Translations under genes and position numbers: made by a program
NCBI RefSeq assembly: GCF_902170305.1
Contig: NZ_CABHWW010000009.1
Span: forward strand, 62,001 to 126,000
Length of the DNA: 64,000 bases
From: Yersinia alsatica
GTDB lineage: Bacteria > Pseudomonadota > Gammaproteobacteria > Enterobacterales > Enterobacteriaceae
Direction: 5' to 3'
The notes under the pieces: model-generated
The model's input: the letters and a program-made list of their open reading frames with translations, nothing else
Database searches by the model: none
Told to the model about the DNA's origin: nothing
In this document: positions 27,006-38,401 of the stretch, one piece after another
Layout of the letters: the number at the start of each line of letters is the position of its first letter
How positions within the stretch are numbered: the stretch's first letter is position 1

Positions 27006-28607
27006 TTACGGATGCAGAATAGTTGGCTTTGGATTCTCAATTTGCTCAGGGTAGTCAAGGGTATAGTGCAACCCTCGGCTCTCTTTACGGTCCATAGCAC
27101 AACGCACGATTAACTCCGCGACCTGCACCAGATTACGTAATTCCAGCAGATTATTTGAGATGCGGAAATTGGCATAATATTCGTCAATTTCCTGCTGCAA
27201 GGTATTAATCCGGCGTAAGGCCCGCTCTAAGCGTTTGGTCGTGCGAACAATACCGACGTAGTCCCACATAAACAGACGCAATTCATGCCAGTTATGTTGA
27301 ATGACAACTCGTTCATCTGAGTTATCAACACGGCTTTCATCCCAATCAGGCAAATGTTTAGCTAATTTGGCAGTCGGTAAGCGCGTCAGAATATCTTCGG
27401 CGGCAGACCAACCATAGACTAAACATTCCAGTAACGAGTTGGATGCCATACGGTTTGCACCGTGCAAGCCGGTATAGCTGACTTCGCCAATGGCATATAG
27501 CCCATCAAGATCCGTACGGCCATGTTGGTCTACCATCACACCACCGCAGGTATAATGAGCGGCGGGAACGATAGGAATGGCTTCTTTGGTCAGATCGATG
27601 CCCAATGACAGCAGTTTTTCATAGATCATTGGGAAGTGTTGCATCACGAAATCAGTGGGTTTATGACTGATATCCAGATACATACAATCAGCACCCAGAC
27701 GTTTCATTTCATGGTCTATGGCACGCGCCACGATATCGCGAGGAGCGAGTTCGCCTCGAGGGTCAAAATCGAGCATGAAACGAGTGCCATCAGGGCGTTT
27801 AAGATAAGCGCCCTCACCACGCAAGGCTTCAGTCAGCAAAAAGTTACGCGCTTGCGGGTGGAACAGACAGGTCGGATGGAACTGGTTGAATTCCAGATTA
27901 GCGACCCGGCACCCGGCCCGCCACGCCATGGCAATACCATCGCCAGAGGAGATATCCGGGTTGGTGGTATATTGATAGACTTTAGCGGCTCCGCCAGTGG
28001 CTAAAACGACAGCTTTGGCGCGGAAGGTTTCAACTTTCTCAAGCTCTCGGTTCCAGATATAAGCACCGACAACGCGCTTAGTCCCCGCCAAACCAATTTT
28101 ATTTGACGTGATAAGATCGACTGCATTGCAGCGCTCTTTAACTAAAATATTAGGATGAGTACTTGCTTTGCCTACGAGGGTGGTCTCTACTTCTTTACCT
28201 GTTGCATCCGCAGTATGTAGTATACGGCGGTGACTGTGGCCACCCTCACGGGTAAGGTGATAACGTTCTTCGCCGCTGGCATTGGTTTCGGTATCGAAAA
28301 GGACACCTTGATCAATCAGCCATTGCACGCAAGAGCGGGCGTTACTGGCGATAAACTCCACGGCATCTTTGTCGCAAAGCCCGGCCCCGGCAATCAGGGT
28401 GTCTTCGACATGTGAGCTGATGCTGTCAGTTTCATCAAAAACGGCAGCAATCCCTCCCTGAGCATAAAAAGTGGCACCTTCATTAAGTGGCCCTTTGCTC
28501 AGAACAGTTACTTTACAATGTGGCGCAAGACGTAAAGCCAGTGATAAACCGGCAGCGCCACTCCCGATGATCAATACATCGCTAACGTGTTCAGATGATG
28601 ATTGCAT
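27006..28607 (-). CDS. nadB: L-aspartate oxidase NadB
   Basis: FAD flavoprotein, first enzyme of de novo NAD synthesis (aspartate to iminoaspartate). The FAD-binding [14 protein letters not shown], the active-site [15 protein letters not shown] and [10 protein letters not shown], and the C-terminal helical domain are all present. The ATG at 28607 gives 533 residues starting [15 protein letters not shown], which aligns with the start of E. coli NadB; the frame is open 12 codons further upstream. Divergent from rpoE, as in E. coli. Confidence 0.93.
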   Translation of the reverse strand: MQSSSEHVSDVLIIGSGAAGLSLALRLAPHCKVTVLSKGPLNEGATFYAQGGIAAVFDETDSISSHVEDTLIAGAGLCDKDAVEFIASNARSCVQWLIDQGVLFDTETNASGEERYHLTREGGHSHRRILHTADATGKEVETTLVGKASTHPNILVKERCNAVDLITSNKIGLAGTKRVVGAYIWNRELEKVETFRAKAVVLATGGAAKVYQYTTNPDISSGDGIAMAWRAGCRVANLEFNQFHPTCLFHPQARNFLLTEALRGEGAYLKRPDGTRFMLDFDPRGELAPRDIVARAIDHEMKRLGADCMYLDISHKPTDFVMQHFPMIYEKLLSLGIDLTKEAIPIVPAAHYTCGGVMVDQHGRTDLDGLYAIGEVSYTGLHGANRMASNSLLECLVYGWSAAEDILTRLPTAKLAKHLPDWDESRVDNSDERVVIQHNWHELRLFMWDYVGIVRTTKRLERALRRINTLQQEIDEYYANFRISNNLLELRNLVQVAELIVRCAMDRKESRGLHYTLDYPEQIENPKPTILHP

Positions 28608-28670
28608 ATCGTATGATGTGTGCAGAAGAAGAGTGAAATTCATGTTAGCCTATCTGCCAGAGCAAAAGCT

Positions 28671-28835
28671 ATGGCTATAAGATGTCTAAAGAATATTCAG
28701 ACAAATAATCTGGCAACATGGAACTTTGCACTTTTTATAAACTCCAAGCGTGTGCTTGCTCAGGAAAATAAAGATATGGCTGGCAGTACAACTTTTAGCG
28801 TGGGGATAGATTTCGGGAGAGTTCACCTCGGATGA
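28671..28835 (+). CDS. rseD: Leader ORF coupled to rpoE (RseD-like)
   Basis: A 54-codon frame whose TGA overlaps the rpoE start codon as ATGA. E. coli has a leader peptide gene, rseD, in this place, translationally coupled to rpoE. The ATG 28671 lacks a strong ribosome site and the frame is open upstream to a GTG at 28620, so the start is open. The sigma-E promoter at 28720 lies inside this ORF, so only transcripts from promoters further upstream could translate it fully. Confidence 0.5.
   Translation: MAIRCLKNIQTNNLATWNFALFINSKRVLAQENKDMAGSTTFSVGIDFGRVHLG
28720..28747 (+). promoter_or_regulatory. Sigma-E autoregulatory promoter of rpoE
   Basis: GGAACTT, 16-base spacer, TCCAA: a near-ideal RpoE-dependent promoter about 85 bases before the rpoE start, consistent with the known positive autoregulation of the operon. 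Confidence 0.8.
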
Positions 28836-29407
28836 GCGAGCAGTTAACGGATCAGATGCTGGTTGAACGGGTCCAGAAAGGTGATCAGCAATCGTTCAAT
28901 TTACTGGTAATTAGATACCAGCATAAGGTTGCGAGCCTCGTATCCCGATATGTGCCTCAAGGCGATGTTCCTGATGTAGTTCAGGAATCTTTTATCAAGG
29001 CATATCGCGCACTCGAGTCATTTCGTGGCGATAGTGCTTTTTATACTTGGCTGTACCGAATCGCTGTTAATACAGCAAAAAATTATTTAGTTGCTCAGGG
29101 GCGGCGCCCGCCATCCAGTGATGTGGATGCAAATGATGCTGAAAATTACGAAAATGCGGGTGCATTGAAAGAAATATCGAACCCTGAGAACTTAATGTTG
29201 TCTGAAGAATTGAGGCAGATAGTTTTCAAAACCATAGAGTCACTTCCTGAAGATCTCCGCATGGCGATTACACTCAGGGAGTTAGATGGTCTAAGCTATG
29301 AAGAGATAGCTGTAATTATGGACTGTCCGGTGGGTACTGTTCGTTCCCGTATCTTCCGCGCCAGAGAAGCTATCGATAACAAAGTTCAGCCGCTGATTCA
29401 GCGATAA
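28832..29407 (+). CDS. rpoE: Extracytoplasmic stress sigma factor RpoE (sigma-E)
   Basis: ECF sigma factor directing transcription of envelope stress genes. The 191 residues are nearly identical to E. coli RpoE. Region 2 (RYQHKVASLVSRYV, then FRGDSAFYTWLYRIAVNTAKN) and region 4 (LRELDGLSYEEIAVIMDCPVG) are intact. Held inactive by RseA, encoded next. Its start is coupled to the leader ORF by ATGA. Confidence 0.97.
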   Translation: MSEQLTDQMLVERVQKGDQQSFNLLVIRYQHKVASLVSRYVPQGDVPDVVQESFIKAYRALESFRGDSAFYTWLYRIAVNTAKNYLVAQGRRPPSSDVDANDAENYENAGALKEISNPENLMLSEELRQIVFKTIESLPEDLRMAITLRELDGLSYEEIAVIMDCPVGTVRSRIFRAREAIDNKVQPLIQR

Positions 29408-29431
29408 GCGGACACATAAAGGGTATTTGGC

Positions 29432-30088
29432 ATGCAGAAAGAAAAGCTTTCCGCTCTGATGGACGGAGAAACTCTTGATAGTGAGCTGATAGGGTCTTTA
29501 TCGAAAGATAAAACCTTGCAGCAAAGCTGGCAGAGCTATCATTTAATCCGTGATACCCTGCGGGGGGACGTTGGTGAAGTCTTGCATCTGGATATCGCCA
29601 GCCGTGTCGCAGAGGCACTTAAAAATGAGCCTGCTCGTTTTGTTCCTATTGCTGTGCCTGAATCTCAGCCACAACCTCATGTCTGGCAGAAAATGCCTTT
29701 CTGGCAAAAAGTGCGCCCATGGGCCAGCCAGATTACTCAGGTTGGGGTTGCCGCGTGTGTTTCTCTCGCTGTAATTGTGGGGGTTCAGCAATATAACCAA
29801 CCCGCATCCAGTAATTTACAGTCAGAAGCACCTGCATTTAATACATTGCCGATGATGGGTAAAGCATCACCAGTCAGTTTTGGTGTGCCTGCTGATGGTT
29901 CTTTCGGAACATCTCAACAGCATCAGGTTCAAGAGCAACGTCGCCGTGTCAACATGATGACTCAGTTGCAAGATTTTGAATTGCAACGTCGTTTGCCGCA
30001 AACTGGTGTGCTGCAGGAACCTACGTCATCGACACAAGCCGCTATTCAGGTCCCTGGAACTCAGTCCTTAGGAATGCAGCAGCAGTAA
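29432..30088 (+). CDS. rseA: Anti-sigma-E factor RseA
   Basis: Single-pass inner-membrane anti-sigma factor, cleaved by DegS and RseP to release sigma-E. The 218 residues have a cytoplasmic sigma-binding domain (MQKEKLSALMDGE...), one transmembrane helix at about 101-118 (ITQVGVAACVSLAVIVGV) and a periplasmic domain binding RseB. The stop shares a base with the rseB start (TAATG). Confidence 0.96.
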   Translation: MQKEKLSALMDGETLDSELIGSLSKDKTLQQSWQSYHLIRDTLRGDVGEVLHLDIASRVAEALKNEPARFVPIAVPESQPQPHVWQKMPFWQKVRPWASQITQVGVAACVSLAVIVGVQQYNQPASSNLQSEAPAFNTLPMMGKASPVSFGVPADGSFGTSQQHQVQEQRRRVNMMTQLQDFELQRRLPQTGVLQEPTSSTQAAIQVPGTQSLGMQQQ

Positions 30089-31044
30089 TGAAGCAACTTT
30101 GGTTTTCCGTCTGTTTAATGGCGGGCAGCCTGCTTATGCCAACAATTGCATCGGCGGATACCCCGCCGATAGCAATGTTGCAAGAAATGAGCAGTGCCAG
30201 CCAGTCGCTCAACTATGAGCTATCGTACATCAACGTAAATAAGCAAGGGATTGATTCTCTTCGCTATCGTCATGCTATCCAAGATAAAAAAACACTAGCG
30301 CAGTTATTGCGTATGGATGGCCCGCGAACTGAGATTATTCAACGTGGCAATGAGATAAGTTATTTCGAGCCAGGTTTTGATTCTTTCACGTTGAGCGGTG
30401 AGCACATTGTTGATGCCCTACCTTCTGTTGTATTCCCCGATTTTGAAAAACTGTCAAAATACTATAACTATATTGCTTTAGGTCGCGCCCGTGTAGCCGA
30501 CCGGCCATGTCAGGTTATTAGAGTTGTTCCCCGTGACAGCTCACGCTACAGCTATATCATTTGGATGGATGAAGCAACAAAACTCCCTATGCGGATAGAT
30601 CTTTTAGATCGCGATGGTGAAACACTTGAGCAATTTCGGGTGATCTCTTTTGCGGTCGGTGAACCTATTCAAGAGATTCTGCAAGGCGTGTTAAAACTGT
30701 CTTTGCCGCCATTACTTGCTTTACCTGCCAAAACTAAAGTGGACTTTAGTTGGGCTCCGCGTTGGTTACCGGAAGGGGTGACTGAAGTTTCACGTAGCCG
30801 CCGTACGTTACCTAACATGGATACGCCAACTGAGTCACGGCTCTATACTGATGGCCTGTTTAGTTTCTCAATTAATGTTAATCCGATTGAGAAAGATACC
30901 CCCTCAGAGCAATCTTTACGTCAAGGGCGTCGTACGGTTCATACTGAAGCGCGTAATAATGTAGAAATCACAGTAGTAGGTGAACTGCCTCCTTCAACTG
31001 CGAAACGTATTGCCGATAGTATCGTTTTGGATCCTGCAAAATGA
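30088..31044 (+). CDS. rseB: Periplasmic sigma-E regulator RseB
   Basis: Binds the periplasmic part of RseA and shields it from DegS until displaced by mislocalised LPS. The 318-residue precursor has a signal peptide ending TIASA (about residue 23). The MucB/RseB fold follows, with IDSLRYRH and the C-terminal small domain (about 215-318). Overlaps rseC by four bases. Confidence 0.96.
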   Translation: MKQLWFSVCLMAGSLLMPTIASADTPPIAMLQEMSSASQSLNYELSYINVNKQGIDSLRYRHAIQDKKTLAQLLRMDGPRTEIIQRGNEISYFEPGFDSFTLSGEHIVDALPSVVFPDFEKLSKYYNYIALGRARVADRPCQVIRVVPRDSSRYSYIIWMDEATKLPMRIDLLDRDGETLEQFRVISFAVGEPIQEILQGVLKLSLPPLLALPAKTKVDFSWAPRWLPEGVTEVSRSRRTLPNMDTPTESRLYTDGLFSFSINVNPIEKDTPSEQSLRQGRRTVHTEARNNVEITVVGELPPSTAKRIADSIVLDPAK

Positions 31045-31502
31045 TGAAAGAATGGGCGACAGTTATCTCGTGGCAAAATGGGGTGGCGCTTTTGCGCTGT
31101 GAACCTCATTCTGGCTGCGGGAGCTGTAATGCGCGTTCGGGCTGCGGCAGCCATCTGTTGAATGAATTAGGGCCAGAATCTGAGCACCAATTAACAGTCG
31201 CAATTTCGCAACCACTTGAACCAGGGCAAAAGGTTGAAGTTGGGATCAGCGAAGGTAGTTTATTGCGTTCAGCTTCTTTGGTCTATTTAACACCATTAGC
31301 CGGGCTAATTACTGGTGGGGCGCTATTTCAGGCTTTATTTATTACTGATGCTTTTACTGCTCTCGGTGCTCTTTCTGGTGCGGGTTTGGGTTTTTTATTG
31401 GCTCGAACATTAGCGGCCAAGATTGAAGGGAAGAGTGATTATCAACCCACGGTCTTGCAGATTGGTTTGCCACCAACAGCGATACGTATCCAGCAAGAGT
31501 GA
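31041..31502 (+). CDS. rseC: SoxR-reducing / sigma-E operon membrane protein RseC
   Basis: Inner-membrane protein of the RseC/RsxD-associated family, involved in keeping SoxR reduced. The 153 residues have a Cys-rich N-terminus (CEPHSGCGSCNARSGCGS) that may hold a cluster, and two transmembrane helices (about 77-117). Last gene of the rpoE operon; its stop is two bases from the stop of the next, convergent gene. Confidence 0.93.
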   Translation: MMKEWATVISWQNGVALLRCEPHSGCGSCNARSGCGSHLLNELGPESEHQLTVAISQPLEPGQKVEVGISEGSLLRSASLVYLTPLAGLITGGALFQALFITDAFTALGALSGAGLGFLLARTLAAKIEGKSDYQPTVLQIGLPPTAIRIQQE

Positions 31503-31504
31503 TT

Positions 31505-32341
31505 TTAGCCATAGTAGGCTGGAATTCGGTTTTGTATCATATGCTCCAGTAGTGCAATAAAAAGATCCGCGCTAATGAGAGATGAATAATCTACTGAAAA
31601 AAGAACGTTACCCTTGGCGTCAAATAAACGTATTTTGTCATGACGAGCTTCACGTAATGTCTCGATACGTAAAATATCTTCAATATTGATTGTACCTTTT
31701 GTTGTAATTAATGACTGAGCACTGAGTGACAGTGGGTTGGTATCCATCTGAATTTTCTTCATCTTCATGAAATCAAAAGTAATAAATTTCAAATAGTTAT
31801 CATTATTCTTTACTATATCGAATATGATGGTTTTTCCTCGAGATAACGTATCTAAACTTATTAATCCGACATGCATAACTTGTTGGTGAATTATTGTGTT
31901 TATGAGTGGGTAAGCATTGGCTATATTATTAACGATGATATTCCAGGGCTGATTTTTTGATGTGCGAAATGCCATGGCGTTGATGTGGCCGTTAGGGTTT
32001 ATTCCTGTGTGGTATTTATAAATATATTCTATTTTATTAAATGAAATAAAATAAACATTCCCATTGTGATGATTGAAAACACGAACACCTTTTTCATATA
32101 AAAAATAGGTAAACATTGGGCTGTAGTACAAACGTGAATAGAGTAATAAACTCAACGAGATGCCGGCGATGGCTACGCACAATATAGAAAGAATTGAAGG
32201 TGTTAAAAAAATAGATGTCGTTATTGATAATATAATAGCTAAGAAACTTAATGCTAATATAAATAATATCACAGCAATATTTAGCTTTGAATTTTTATTT
32301 CTTAATTCATGGCGGCTCAGTATTTTCCCTTCGTCGATCAT
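31505..32341 (-). CDS. Orphan two-helix membrane protein, AT-rich
   Basis: Not recognised. With ATG 32341 (GGAG six bases upstream) it has 278 residues; an in-frame ATG at 32353 and the frame to 32395 are alternatives. Two adjacent transmembrane helices (about residues 21-71, rich in Ile, Leu and Ser) are followed by a soluble domain of alternating strands (FYLYEKGVRVFNHHNG-like, ISFNKIEYIYKY). This resembles membrane-anchored PH-like domains, which is only an impression. The gene is much more A+T-rich than its neighbours and sits between rseC and lepA, which are adjacent in E. coli. Likely acquired. Confidence 0.65.
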   Translation of the reverse strand: MIDEGKILSRHELRNKNSKLNIAVILFILALSFLAIILSITTSIFLTPSILSILCVAIAGISLSLLLYSRLYYSPMFTYFLYEKGVRVFNHHNGNVYFISFNKIEYIYKYHTGINPNGHINAMAFRTSKNQPWNIIVNNIANAYPLINTIIHQQVMHVGLISLDTLSRGKTIIFDIVKNNDNYLKFITFDFMKMKKIQMDTNPLSLSAQSLITTKGTINIEDILRIETLREARHDKIRLFDAKGNVLFSVDYSSLISADLFIALLEHMIQNRIPAYYG

Positions 32342-32395
32342 AATATTCTCCATCTGGCCGCCAAGAGGATATTTCGCTTGGTTTTGATTAAACAA

Positions 32396-32702
32396 TATTA
32401 ATACTCTAAGTTATTTGTTCATGGGGTAAATGAGCTTTTTCCTAAAGTGATTTAGTAGATATTCAGCCTGAAATAGCAACATCAGAGTCACTGGGGTCAG
32501 CCCAGCCGATGACGGCAAACAGAAAGGCGCAGATACATTTTAACAGGATAAATCAGGCAACAAGCTAAGTGTGATGCCTTTCACGAGGCTAACTTACAGT
32601 GTAAGATGCGTGCATATTTATGTGGGTAGTTTTGGGTTCGAGTCCATCGCTGTGTCCACCAATAATTAATTAAAGACAACGACTAGAGAAAAATTCATAT
32701 AA
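32396..32702. other. Gap before lepA with a tRNA 3'-end-like fragment
   Basis: About 300 bases with no gene. At 32629-32661 the sequence reads like a tRNA T-loop and CCA end (GGGTTCGAGTCC ... GTGTCCACCA). The T stem does not pair beyond two bases and no tRNA body lies upstream, so it is not a functional tRNA. It may be a remnant or an old attachment core. The lepA promoter must also lie here. Confidence 0.35.
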
Positions 32703-34502
32703 ATGAAGCACATAAGAAACTTTTCTATTATTGCCCATATTGACCACGGTAAATCGACACTGTCGGACCGTATTATTCAGATCTGTGGCGGTTTATCTGA
32801 GCGTGAAATGGCCGCTCAAGTACTGGATTCCATGGATCTGGAGCGTGAGCGCGGCATCACCATCAAGGCACAGAGTGTGACACTTGATTACCACGCTAAA
32901 GATGGTCAAACCTATCAACTTAACTTTATCGATACCCCTGGCCACGTTGACTTCTCTTATGAAGTTTCCCGCTCATTGGCGGCTTGTGAAGGGGCTTTAT
33001 TGGTGGTTGATGCAGGGCAGGGCGTTGAAGCACAAACGCTGGCGAACTGCTACACCGCGATGGAAATGAATCTGGAAGTCGTTCCAGTTCTGAATAAAAT
33101 CGACTTGCCAGCAGCCGACCCTGAGCGTGTTGCTGAAGAAATTGAAGATATCGTCGGTATTGATGCGACCGATGCCGTCCGCTGCTCGGCAAAAACTGGC
33201 GTGGGTGTTCCTGATATTCTCGAACGTTTAGTTCGTGATATTCCACCACCGCAAGGCGATCCAGACGGGCCATTGCAGGCACTGATTATTGACTCTTGGT
33301 TTGATAACTATCTGGGTGTGGTGTCATTAATCCGTATCAAGAATGGTTCGCTGCGCAAAGGCGATAAAGTTAAGGTGATGAGTACCGGCCAAAGCTATAA
33401 CGCGGATCGCCTGGGTATCTTTACACCAAAACGTGTTGACCGTGATGTGCTGAATTGCGGTGAAGTAGGCTGGTTGGTCTGTGCGATAAAAGACATTCTG
33501 GGCGCACCAGTCGGCGATACGCTGACATTAGCCCGTAACCCGGCTGAAAAATCTTTACCTGGTTTTAAGAAAGTAAAACCACAGGTTTACGCGGGTCTGT
33601 TCCCCATTAGCTCAGATGATTATGAAGCTTTCCGTGATGCATTGGGCAAGTTGAGTCTTAATGACGCTTCTTTGTTCTATGAACCAGAGAGCTCGACTGC
33701 ATTAGGCTTTGGTTTCCGCTGTGGTTTCCTTGGCTTGTTGCATATGGAAATCATTCAGGAGCGTTTGGAGCGTGAATACGATCTGGAGCTGATCACCACG
33801 GCACCCACAGTGGTGTATGAGGTGATTACAACAGCTCAGGAAACGGTTTATGTTGATAGCCCTTCTAAGCTGCCAGCCCTGAACAATATTGAAGAACTGC
33901 GCGAGCCTATTGCTGAATGTCATATGTTGTTGCCACAGGAATACCTCGGTAATGTCATAACATTGTGTATTGAAAAACGCGGTATGCAGACCAATATGGT
34001 TTACCACGGTAACCAAGTGGCACTGACGTATGAGATTCCGATGGCTGAAGTGGTGCTCGATTTCTTCGACCGCCTAAAATCGACATCTCGTGGTTATGCT
34101 TCACTGGATTACAATTTCAAACGCTTCCAGACTTCTGACATGGTGCGTGTTGATGTGTTAATCAACAATGAGCGCGTGGATGCACTGGCACTTATCACTC
34201 ACCGTGATAATGCGCAGTACCGTGGGCGCGATTTGGTTGAAAAAATGAAAGAGCTGATCCCACGCCAGCAATTTGATATTGCGATTCAGGCGGCTATTGG
34301 CAATCACATCATTGCCCGCTCAACTGTGAAACAGTTACGTAAAAACGTACTGGCGAAGTGTTATGGCGGCGACGTTAGCCGTAAGAAGAAACTTCTGCAG
34401 AAACAGAAAGACGGTAAAAAGCGTATGAAGCAGGTCGGTAACGTTGAATTACCGCAAGAAGCTTTCCTGGCTATTCTGCACGTCGGAAAAGACAGTAAAT
34501 AA
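32703..34502 (+). CDS. lepA: Elongation factor 4 (LepA)
   Basis: Ribosome-associated GTPase affecting initiation and translocation under stress. The 599 residues equal E. coli LepA in length. Seen: G1 [10 protein letters not shown]2/G3 [11 protein letters not shown] and DTPGHVDF, G4 NKIDLP, then the EF-G-like domains and the LepA-specific C-terminal domain ([15 protein letters not shown]). Nine bases ahead of lepB and co-transcribed with it. Confidence 0.97.
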   Translation: MKHIRNFSIIAHIDHGKSTLSDRIIQICGGLSEREMAAQVLDSMDLERERGITIKAQSVTLDYHAKDGQTYQLNFIDTPGHVDFSYEVSRSLAACEGALLVVDAGQGVEAQTLANCYTAMEMNLEVVPVLNKIDLPAADPERVAEEIEDIVGIDATDAVRCSAKTGVGVPDILERLVRDIPPPQGDPDGPLQALIIDSWFDNYLGVVSLIRIKNGSLRKGDKVKVMSTGQSYNADRLGIFTPKRVDRDVLNCGEVGWLVCAIKDILGAPVGDTLTLARNPAEKSLPGFKKVKPQVYAGLFPISSDDYEAFRDALGKLSLNDASLFYEPESSTALGFGFRCGFLGLLHMEIIQERLEREYDLELITTAPTVVYEVITTAQETVYVDSPSKLPALNNIEELREPIAECHMLLPQEYLGNVITLCIEKRGMQTNMVYHGNQVALTYEIPMAEVVLDFFDRLKSTSRGYASLDYNFKRFQTSDMVRVDVLINNERVDALALITHRDNAQYRGRDLVEKMKELIPRQQFDIAIQAAIGNHIIARSTVKQLRKNVLAKCYGGDVSRKKKLLQKQKDGKKRMKQVGNVELPQEAFLAILHVGKDSK

Positions 34503-34511
34503 GGAGTTTTA

Positions 34512-35510
34512 ATGGCTAACATGTTTGCCTTGATTTTAGCGATAGCAACGCTGGTGACTGGGATTATTTGGTGCTTCGAGCGTTTTAAATGGGGCCCGGC
34601 CCGTCAGGCAAAAATTGCGGCTGTTAATGCGCAAACTGCGGCGATCAAGGCACAAACGGGTAGCGCTATAGATAACAAGACTCTGGCACCGGCAGCAAAA
34701 CAGCCGGGCTGGATTGAAACTTGTGCCTCGGTGTTCCCGGTGTTAGCCCTGGTATTCATCGTGCGTTCGTTTATTTACGAACCTTTCCAGATTCCTTCTG
34801 GTTCGATGATGCCAACGCTATTGATCGGTGATTTCATTCTGGTTGAGAAGTTTGCTTACGGGATTAAAGACCCTATTACTCAGACCACGTTGATTCCTAC
34901 GGGGCATCCTAAGCGCGGTGATATTGCGGTCTTTAAATATCCACTTGACCCGCGGTTGGACTATATCAAACGTGTGGTGGGTTTGCCGGGTGACCGGGTA
35001 AGTTATAATCCAATCAGCAAAGAAGTGACGGTTCAACCAGCCTGTAATACCGGAACTTCTTGTGACAGCGCACTGCCAATTACTTACAGTCCGTCTGAGC
35101 CAAGTGTTTTTGTACAGACATTCAGTTATAGCGGCAATGGCGAGGCTTCTGCCGGGTTCTTCCAGATCCCGACTAATCAGGCAGTGCCAGATGGTGGTGT
35201 ACGCCTACGTCAGCGTACCGAGAGCCTTGGGCCGGTAGCACATCAAATTCTGACGGTCCCTGGGCGTCAGGAGCAGCTAGGCGCTTATTATCAGCAACCT
35301 AATCAGCCACTGGGAGTTTGGGTTGTTCCGGAAGGCCATTACTTTATGATGGGCGACAATCGGGATAATAGTGCAGATAGCCGTTACTGGGGTTTTGTGC
35401 CGGAACGTAATTTAGTGGGCAAAGCCACCGCTATTTGGATGAGTTTTGAAAAGCAAGAAGGTGAGTGGCCAACGGGAGTACGTTTAAGTCGGATTGGTGG
35501 AATTCATTAA
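34512..35510 (+). CDS. lepB: Signal peptidase I
   Basis: Leader peptidase cleaving Sec/Tat signal peptides. The 332 residues have an N-terminal transmembrane helix, a cytoplasmic loop rich in Ala/Gln/Lys, and a second helix (VFPVLALVFIVRSF). The catalytic Ser is in PSGSMMPTL and the catalytic Lys in YIKRVVGLPGD, with the closing GDNRDNSADSRYWG box. Ribosome site AAGGAG precedes ATG 34512. Two ERIC elements separate it from rnc. Confidence 0.96.
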   Translation: MANMFALILAIATLVTGIIWCFERFKWGPARQAKIAAVNAQTAAIKAQTGSAIDNKTLAPAAKQPGWIETCASVFPVLALVFIVRSFIYEPFQIPSGSMMPTLLIGDFILVEKFAYGIKDPITQTTLIPTGHPKRGDIAVFKYPLDPRLDYIKRVVGLPGDRVSYNPISKEVTVQPACNTGTSCDSALPITYSPSEPSVFVQTFSYSGNGEASAGFFQIPTNQAVPDGGVRLRQRTESLGPVAHQILTVPGRQEQLGAYYQQPNQPLGVWVVPEGHYFMMGDNRDNSADSRYWGFVPERNLVGKATAIWMSFEKQEGEWPTGVRLSRIGGIH

Positions 35511-35517
35511 TTCCGGC

Positions 35518-35641
35518 TATACCCAAAGTTATTAACGTTACAGCCAGATAGCCAATAAACTACCCAATGAGCTGACAAAAGTCAGTGATTTGGGTGGGCA
35601 AGAGCAGCTAGCATCGCCGTAACTTTAAGTAAGCAGGGTAT
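35518..35641 (+). repeat. ERIC element, first of a tandem pair
   Basis: About 124 bases bounded by TATACCCAAAG and CAGGGTA, with centre GAGCTGACAAAAGTCAGTGATTTGGG. It is strongly similar to the next copy; both diverge from the copy at 1552. Confidence 0.8.
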
Positions 35642-35764
35642 TACCCAAAGTAATTGATGTTACAGCTAGGCAGCCAGCGAGCACATCCCAATGAGCTGAC
35701 AAAAGTCAGTGATTTGGGTGGGCAAGAGCAGCTAACACCGCTGTAACTTCAAGTACGCAGGGTA
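35641..35764 (+). repeat. ERIC element, second of a tandem pair
   Basis: Second copy, head to tail with the first: TTACCCAAAG at the left, GCAGGGTATT at the right, the same central GAGCTGACAAAAGTCAGTGA. The pair lies between lepB and rnc, so the lepAB-rnc transcript, if continuous, would carry two long hairpins. Confidence 0.8.
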
Positions 35765-35852
35765 TTTAAACGCAGCATTATATTTCCACTCGTTGTAGAA
35801 TAACCTTTCGAGCGATAAGAGTTGGCTCTTTTATGGGGGCCACTGCAAACGA

Positions 35853-35892
35853 AACAGTTTTGTCTGGGTAATTTTGGCCAATCAGACCTGTT
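35853..35892 (+). promoter_or_regulatory. Stem-loop in the rnc leader
   Basis: AACAG and GTCTG pair with CAGAC and CTGTT to form a bulged stem about 46 bases ahead of the rnc start. E. coli RNase III cleaves its own leader at such a stem to autoregulate; this is the likely counterpart, though the fold was drawn by eye. Confidence 0.4.
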
Positions 35893-35934
35893 CCGTCTGC
35901 TGTAGTTTTTGACGCATTCTTGATCTATTGGTAA

Positions 35935-37526
<1,592 letters not shown>

Positions 37527-37535
37527 GGCTCGCCT

Positions 37536-38261
37536 ATGGAAGGTTGGCAACGCGCATTTGTCCTGCATGGGCGACCTTACAGTGAAACCAGTTTAATGCT
37601 GGATTTGTTCACTGAAGGGGAAGGCCGCATGCGGGTATTAGCTAAAGGTGCGCGGGGTCGTCGCTCCAATTTAAAAGGCTGCTTGCAGCCTTTTACCCCC
37701 TTACTGGTTCGCTGGACGGGGCGTGGTGAAGTCAAAACGTTACGCAGTGCTGAGCCGGTATCCCTCGCTCTCCCATTGAGTGGCTCTATGTTGTACAGCG
37801 GCTTATATGTCAACGAGCTGCTCTCGCGTGTCTTGGAACATCAAACCAATTACTCCGCTTTATTCTTCGATTATCTGCACTGTTTACAATCATTAGCGGG
37901 TAGCGATGGCTCGCCTGAATATGCGTTACGCCAGTTTGAGTTGGCGATACTGGCCCATCTGGGGTATGGCGTTGATTTTCTCCATTGCGCCGGCAGCGGG
38001 CAGCCGGTATCAGACACCATGACCTACCGCTATCGGGAAGAGAAAGGATTTATTGCCAGTTTGGTGGTTGATCACTACAGTTTTACCGGCCGGCAGTTAT
38101 TGGCCCTGGCAAATCGTGAATTCCCTGATGCTGATACATTGCGCGCAGCCAAGCGATTTACTCGTATTGCCCTGAAGCCTTATCTCGGCGGTAAGCCACT
38201 AAAAAGTCGCGAACTGTTTCGCCAATTTGTCATTAAACCACCCGCCGAACCCTTACCCTAG
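37536..38261 (+). CDS. recO: DNA repair protein RecO
   Basis: Recombination mediator that, with RecR, loads RecA onto SSB-coated DNA. The 241 residues have an N-terminal OB fold ([27 protein letters not shown]) and a helical C-terminal domain; like other enterobacterial RecO it has no zinc-binding Cys quartet. Nine bases after era, in the same operon. Confidence 0.95.
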   Translation: MEGWQRAFVLHGRPYSETSLMLDLFTEGEGRMRVLAKGARGRRSNLKGCLQPFTPLLVRWTGRGEVKTLRSAEPVSLALPLSGSMLYSGLYVNELLSRVLEHQTNYSALFFDYLHCLQSLAGSDGSPEYALRQFELAILAHLGYGVDFLHCAGSGQPVSDTMTYRYREEKGFIASLVVDHYSFTGRQLLALANREFPDADTLRAAKRFTRIALKPYLGGKPLKSRELFRQFVIKPPAEPLP

Positions 38262-38356
38262 CGCCGGTATCCTCACGGTTTACACTGCCCATCTTCAACT
38301 TTCCCATCCTGTAACCTATCCGCTGGCACTCTACTCAGTGTAAACTGCGAGGCACT

Positions 38357-38380
38357 TATACCCGTCATCTTTCAAGATGT
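38357..38380. repeat. ERIC-end-like half repeat
   Basis: TATACCCGTCATCTTTCAAG matches, in reverse orientation, the CTTGAAAGATGATGGGTATA end of the palindrome at 57896. It is a remnant of the same short intergenic repeat family, between recO and pdxJ. Confidence 0.5.
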
Positions 38381-38401
38381 ACCCCTATCTGGAGGGCTGT
38401 T

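Noticed and set aside
32629-32661. Functional tRNA gene
   Set aside because: Only a T-loop-like and CCA-like end is present; the stem does not pair, the acceptor arm is two bases too long and no D or anticodon arm precedes it.
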